Shown in pieces: positions 62,301-64,000 of a stretch of DNA of 64,000 nucleotides. Source of the stretch: Phycisphaerales bacterium (GTDB lineage Bacteria; Planctomycetota; Phycisphaerae; Sedimentisphaerales; Anaerobacaceae); the NCBI GenBank assembly GCA_003141315.1, contig PLLP01000023.1, forward strand, positions 155,051-219,050. The letters run 5' to 3'. Under the pieces are notes generated by a model. That model was given only the letters and a program-made list of their open reading frames with translations. It had not been told where the DNA came from and did not search any database. A program made the translations under genes and the position numbers. The stretch's first letter is position 1; each line of letters begins with the position of its first letter.

Positions 62301-62698
62301 TCCCATCCGACAGGCACCGCATGGAAGCCTATCGCAAAATTGCACAATCGCATACAGGCGAGGAGCTGAAGGATTTAACCGGCGAACTTCAGGATATTTA
62401 CGGCCCGCTGCCGGATGAGGTCGGGGAAATGATTGACCTGGCACAGGTAAGAATCGCAGCAGCAAAGCTGGAAATAAAATCGATTACAACTTCGGACCGG
62501 AATCTTGTTTTTTCCTTTGCGGAAAACCGGCTCGCAAAATATAAACGCATATTTGACAGCGTGGCAGGTGAGCCGAGAATTATCGATGAAAAAACAGTAT
62601 ATCTGAATCTGCCGAAGAATTATTTCGAACCGAAAACTCTTTTAAGTATCCTGCGAAAAATGCTGCTGACCCAGCCTAAAAAACGATCAGGAAACTAA
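59372..62698 (+). CDS. mfd: Transcription-repair coupling factor Mfd
   Basis: This SF2 translocase removes stalled RNA polymerase from lesions and recruits UvrA. The 1108 residues contain the UvrB-like N-terminal module (about 1-350), the RNA-polymerase-interacting domain about 455-530 (LHSGDYVVHASYGIGKFTGV), the RecG-like motor with Walker A GDVGYGKTE (about 590-600), DEEQ (about 691-694), TATPIPRTL and QLRGRVGRYKHKAYAY, and the C-terminal TRCF domain (about 960-1070). The start is GTG 59372 with GGGGGA almost touching it. Slightly short but complete. Confidence 0.96.
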   Translation: MKLEKERSVAEIIARLKANPKGQVLVEGTWGSFAPLLAAHIFESLNRPILYIRPHIDDADKAADDLATFGTGLIETFPSDEEEGIADASDETKAQRLKIVLQLLSGQKKLLTPASITAICQPIPKPELLYSSSLALKAGSEMPVENVLEWLVDNNFENVDRIDLPGQFARRGGIVDIFAPLAKSSSASGQAAIEPAQTALAVRIEFFGDTVESIRLFNTDTQRSIQQLNDINIFSLVSTAGGTSKSGKEQEKGEMLTNILPADTIIILEEPLQIEETANLYLARLENPKGLFNWQDIYSSIQNFARLHISRFGTADEDYIRLNIKSTQQYQQKVNLPKAEWAGHKESLERLVAEAKNGWFVYLYCENTAEISRLNEIILQAAGEIPANLKLLKGFVNQGFVIDSLKTIVISHGELFGQYNLRRIQRPLRPSAPIDTLEDLHSGDYVVHASYGIGKFTGVQTIDKKDIKGEYLTIEFADNVKIHVSVNNISLVQKFIGTSPRRPKLSKIGSKKWQKQKEKVAKSVESLAAELLEMQAKRQVSGGFAFPADSNWQREFEQSFPYQETVDQTIVSADIKADMQRPTAMDRLLCGDVGYGKTELAMRAAFKAVEAGKQVAVLVPTTVLCVQHGRTFTERFADFPVSIEVLNRFKTAAEAADIIEQTKQGKVDILIGTHRLLSSDVGFKDLGLVIIDEEQRFGVWHKESLKKFRVNVDVLTMTATPIPRTLHLSLLGLRDISSLTTPPLDRRSIATTVAGYRDETIKKAIIQELSRSGQVFFLHNRVQSIEKKAWEIAKLLEGADTRIAIAHGQMPKGQLEKAMIDFVEGRIDVLVCTTIIESGLDIPNANTIIIDNADRFGLAELHQLRGRVGRYKHKAYAYMLLPATRPITPTAARRLKAIEEYSQLGAGFRIALRDLEIRGAGNILGVEQSGHIQLVGYQMYCEMLAQAVRRLKNQTAGEIPAVVIDIGLNSFIPKNYIPSDRHRMEAYRKIAQSHTGEELKDLTGELQDIYGPLPDEVGEMIDLAQVRIAAAKLEIKSITTSDRNLVFSFAENRLAKYKRIFDSVAGEPRIIDEKTVYLNLPKNYFEPKTLLSILRKMLLTQPKKRSGN

Positions 62699-62764
62699 AA
62701 AAATGGGGGCTTGACGATTCCCGAAAGAATCGGCAAACCCCCTTTAGCTCAATGTGCTATCACG

Positions 62765-64000
62765 TTAGCGGTTAAGCTCGGTCAGCCAGACTTTGGCAAA
62801 GCGGGCCAAATCCTTGAAGTTCACAACATGGTCGCCATTCAAATCGCAAACGTTGCCGGGCGTAGTATTAAGCCAGTTATCACTCAATACCGCAACGTCG
62901 CCAAAACCAATGTAACCATTGCAGTCAAAATCATAAATGTTAACGCCAACGTAATTCTGGCCGGCCTCGTCGCAGACAACATTCGTATAAGCCATACCCA
63001 GCGGCGTAAATGTGTAATACGATTTGCTCGGTATTACATTGCCCGACCAGTTGTAAGATACCCACACCTCGTAGAAGCCGTTGGCATCGGTCACAACAGT
63101 ATTGCCGCCGTTATTCGCGCTTACCGACACGCCCTTCACAGGCACGCTGCACTCGTTGCGAACATAACCGCTGATTGCAAAGTTCAGCAGCCTGCCGGCA
63201 TAGTTCTGGTCAGTCTGGTCAGCCTTCACGTTGACATACGACCTGCTGTTCGGCTCAAATGCGTGAACAGCTTTGGCAGGCGTCACTTTGCCCGTCCAGT
63301 TGTAATCCACCACCACCCTGTAGTAGCCGTTGGCGTCAGTTAAACCTGAGCCGCCGCCATACCTGCTCGTCCACTGGCCGCCGCCGTTCTCAGCCGTCAC
63401 ATTAACATCGCTTATCGGCGTAATACCGTCATAGCCGAGAACGTGACCGCTGATTACAAAAGTGGTAAGCGTTGCTGTATAATTCTCATCTGCATCGTCA
63501 TCGCTTACGTTGTTATACAATACGCTGTTAGGTTCAAAGCTGTAGCCTTCCTTTGTCGGCGTAGCCGTGCCGGACCAGCCGTAAGGAACCGACAACGTAT
63601 AACCGCCGTTAGTGTCGGTCACGGCAATGCTCCCGCCGTTATTGTTTGCATCCACCACTACGCCTGCTACCGGCGTGTTGCCATCAAGTTCTACAATACG
63701 ACCGGAGATAATCCTGGCTTGTGGACCTAACGATACAACTATATCAACCGCTGAGCCGATATCGACAGCTGTACTGCCGACCGGCGACTGACTGATTACC
63801 TTACCTGACTCAACGGTATTACTGAACTCACTTGTCGTTGTGCCGACTACTAAACTATCAACTGCTGTGATGGCAGTTGTTGCTGCCGCAGTCGTCTCGC
63901 CGACTACGTTAGGCACAACTGGTTTACCTAATGATACGACTATATTGACCGCTGAGCCGATATCGACGGCTGTACTGCCGACCGGCGACTGACTGATTAC
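62765..64000 (-). CDS. Secreted PASTA / carboxypeptidase-regulatory-like / dockerin protein, 5' end missing
   Basis: The frame is open to the right edge; 411 residues are visible. At the N-terminal side there are PASTA-like units (VPNVVGETTAAATTAI ... SQSPVGSTAVDIGSAVDIVVSL) with a 201-base period, then four carboxypeptidase-regulatory-like beta domains (about 90 residues each, starting I-S-G-x-V and containing DANGxYxV), and finally a dockerin-like pair (DFDCNGYIGFGDVAVLSDNWL and DLNGDHVVNFKDLARFAKVWL). A surface or matrix protein is likely. The stop is TAA at 62765-62767; the start lies outside the window. Confidence 0.8.
   Translation of the reverse strand, partial: VISQSPVGSTAVDIGSAVNIVVSLGKPVVPNVVGETTAAATTAITAVDSLVVGTTTSEFSNTVESGKVISQSPVGSTAVDIGSAVDIVVSLGPQARIISGRIVELDGNTPVAGVVVDANNNGGSIAVTDTNGGYTLSVPYGWSGTATPTKEGYSFEPNSVLYNNVSDDDADENYTATLTTFVISGHVLGYDGITPISDVNVTAENGGGQWTSRYGGGSGLTDANGYYRVVVDYNWTGKVTPAKAVHAFEPNSRSYVNVKADQTDQNYAGRLLNFAISGYVRNECSVPVKGVSVSANNGGNTVVTDANGFYEVWVSYNWSGNVIPSKSYYTFTPLGMAYTNVVCDEAGQNYVGVNIYDFDCNGYIGFGDVAVLSDNWLNTTPGNVCDLNGDHVVNFKDLARFAKVWLTELNR
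63726..64000 (-). repeat. Tandem PASTA-encoding repeat, 201-bp period
   Basis: The segments 63726-63799 and 63927-64000 are 74 bases each and differ at five positions. They encode the same SQSPVGSTAVDIGSAV unit. The last copy reaches the window edge, so more units probably follow. Confidence 0.85.

Overview
The window reads as a single chromosomal stretch from a planctomycete, most likely class Phycisphaerae (Sedimentisphaerales-like). This is inferred from gene content, not from a marker tree. The supporting signs are type I dockerin-like repeats on secreted proteins (three here), a large CotH-kinase/lamin-tail-domain secreted protein, a prepilin-like secreted protein of planctomycete style, and many small membrane or lipoproteins of no known family among well-conserved bacterial housekeeping genes.

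Layout. 0-13 kb: the end of a GNAT acetyltransferase, a WecA/MraY-type sugar-phosphate transferase, an ATP-grasp enzyme, a 1650-residue secreted dockerin/LTD/CotH protein, an amino-acid permease, an undecaprenyl-diphosphatase and a beta-helix lipoprotein. 13-25 kb: tRNA-Arg, a secreted two-lobed aspartic protease with dockerin, PepP, RsmA, PdxA, RibE, a type II restriction-modification pair, a divergent ThyA-fold thymidylate synthase and pyruvate phosphate dikinase. 25-29 kb: a repeat-rich tract with a small pseudopilin-like gene, tRNA-His, and a membrane-protein/prepilin pair bounded by an exact 38-bp direct repeat copied from the 3' end of rplI. 29-34.4 kb: a minus-strand run glmU-like, prs, rplY/ctc, pth, rpsF, ssb, rpsR, rplI. 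34.4-44.5 kb: tRNA-Gln, XerC/D recombinase, STAS protein, RNase III behind a structured leader, a SurA/PpiD-like chaperone operon, a TPR protein, ribH-nusB and an orphan ParA. 44.5-64 kb: a second R-M pair, trpS-DUF2007-scpA, threonine aldolase, a GspF/PilC-like protein, an SDR, pgsA, ribBA, a lipoprotein, transketolase, a cold-shock protein, a lone UvrD-like helicase, mfd, and a truncated PASTA/dockerin protein at the right edge.

How the genes work together. Riboflavin synthesis is represented by ribE, ribH and ribBA at three separate sites. Envelope lipid-carrier metabolism appears as the WecA-type transferase, UppP, the GlmU-type pyrophosphorylase and PgsA. Translation and replication housekeeping is concentrated in the 29-34 kb run. 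Two complete R-M systems lie 25 kb apart.

The most unusual signal is intergenic. At least sixteen short arrays have a strict 7-nt period but unrelated unit sequences (for example GGGNNNN, CGTNNNN, NNNATTT, AAGYYAY). Several are joined to a GC-rich inverted-repeat element (core AAATATCGAAGATCCGC ... GGCGGACT, or CCGCCTTCGGCGG). Some run into genes and now supply the stop codon or the C-terminal residues of the protein (pdxA, nusB). No CRISPR array, rRNA operon, transposase or prophage was seen.
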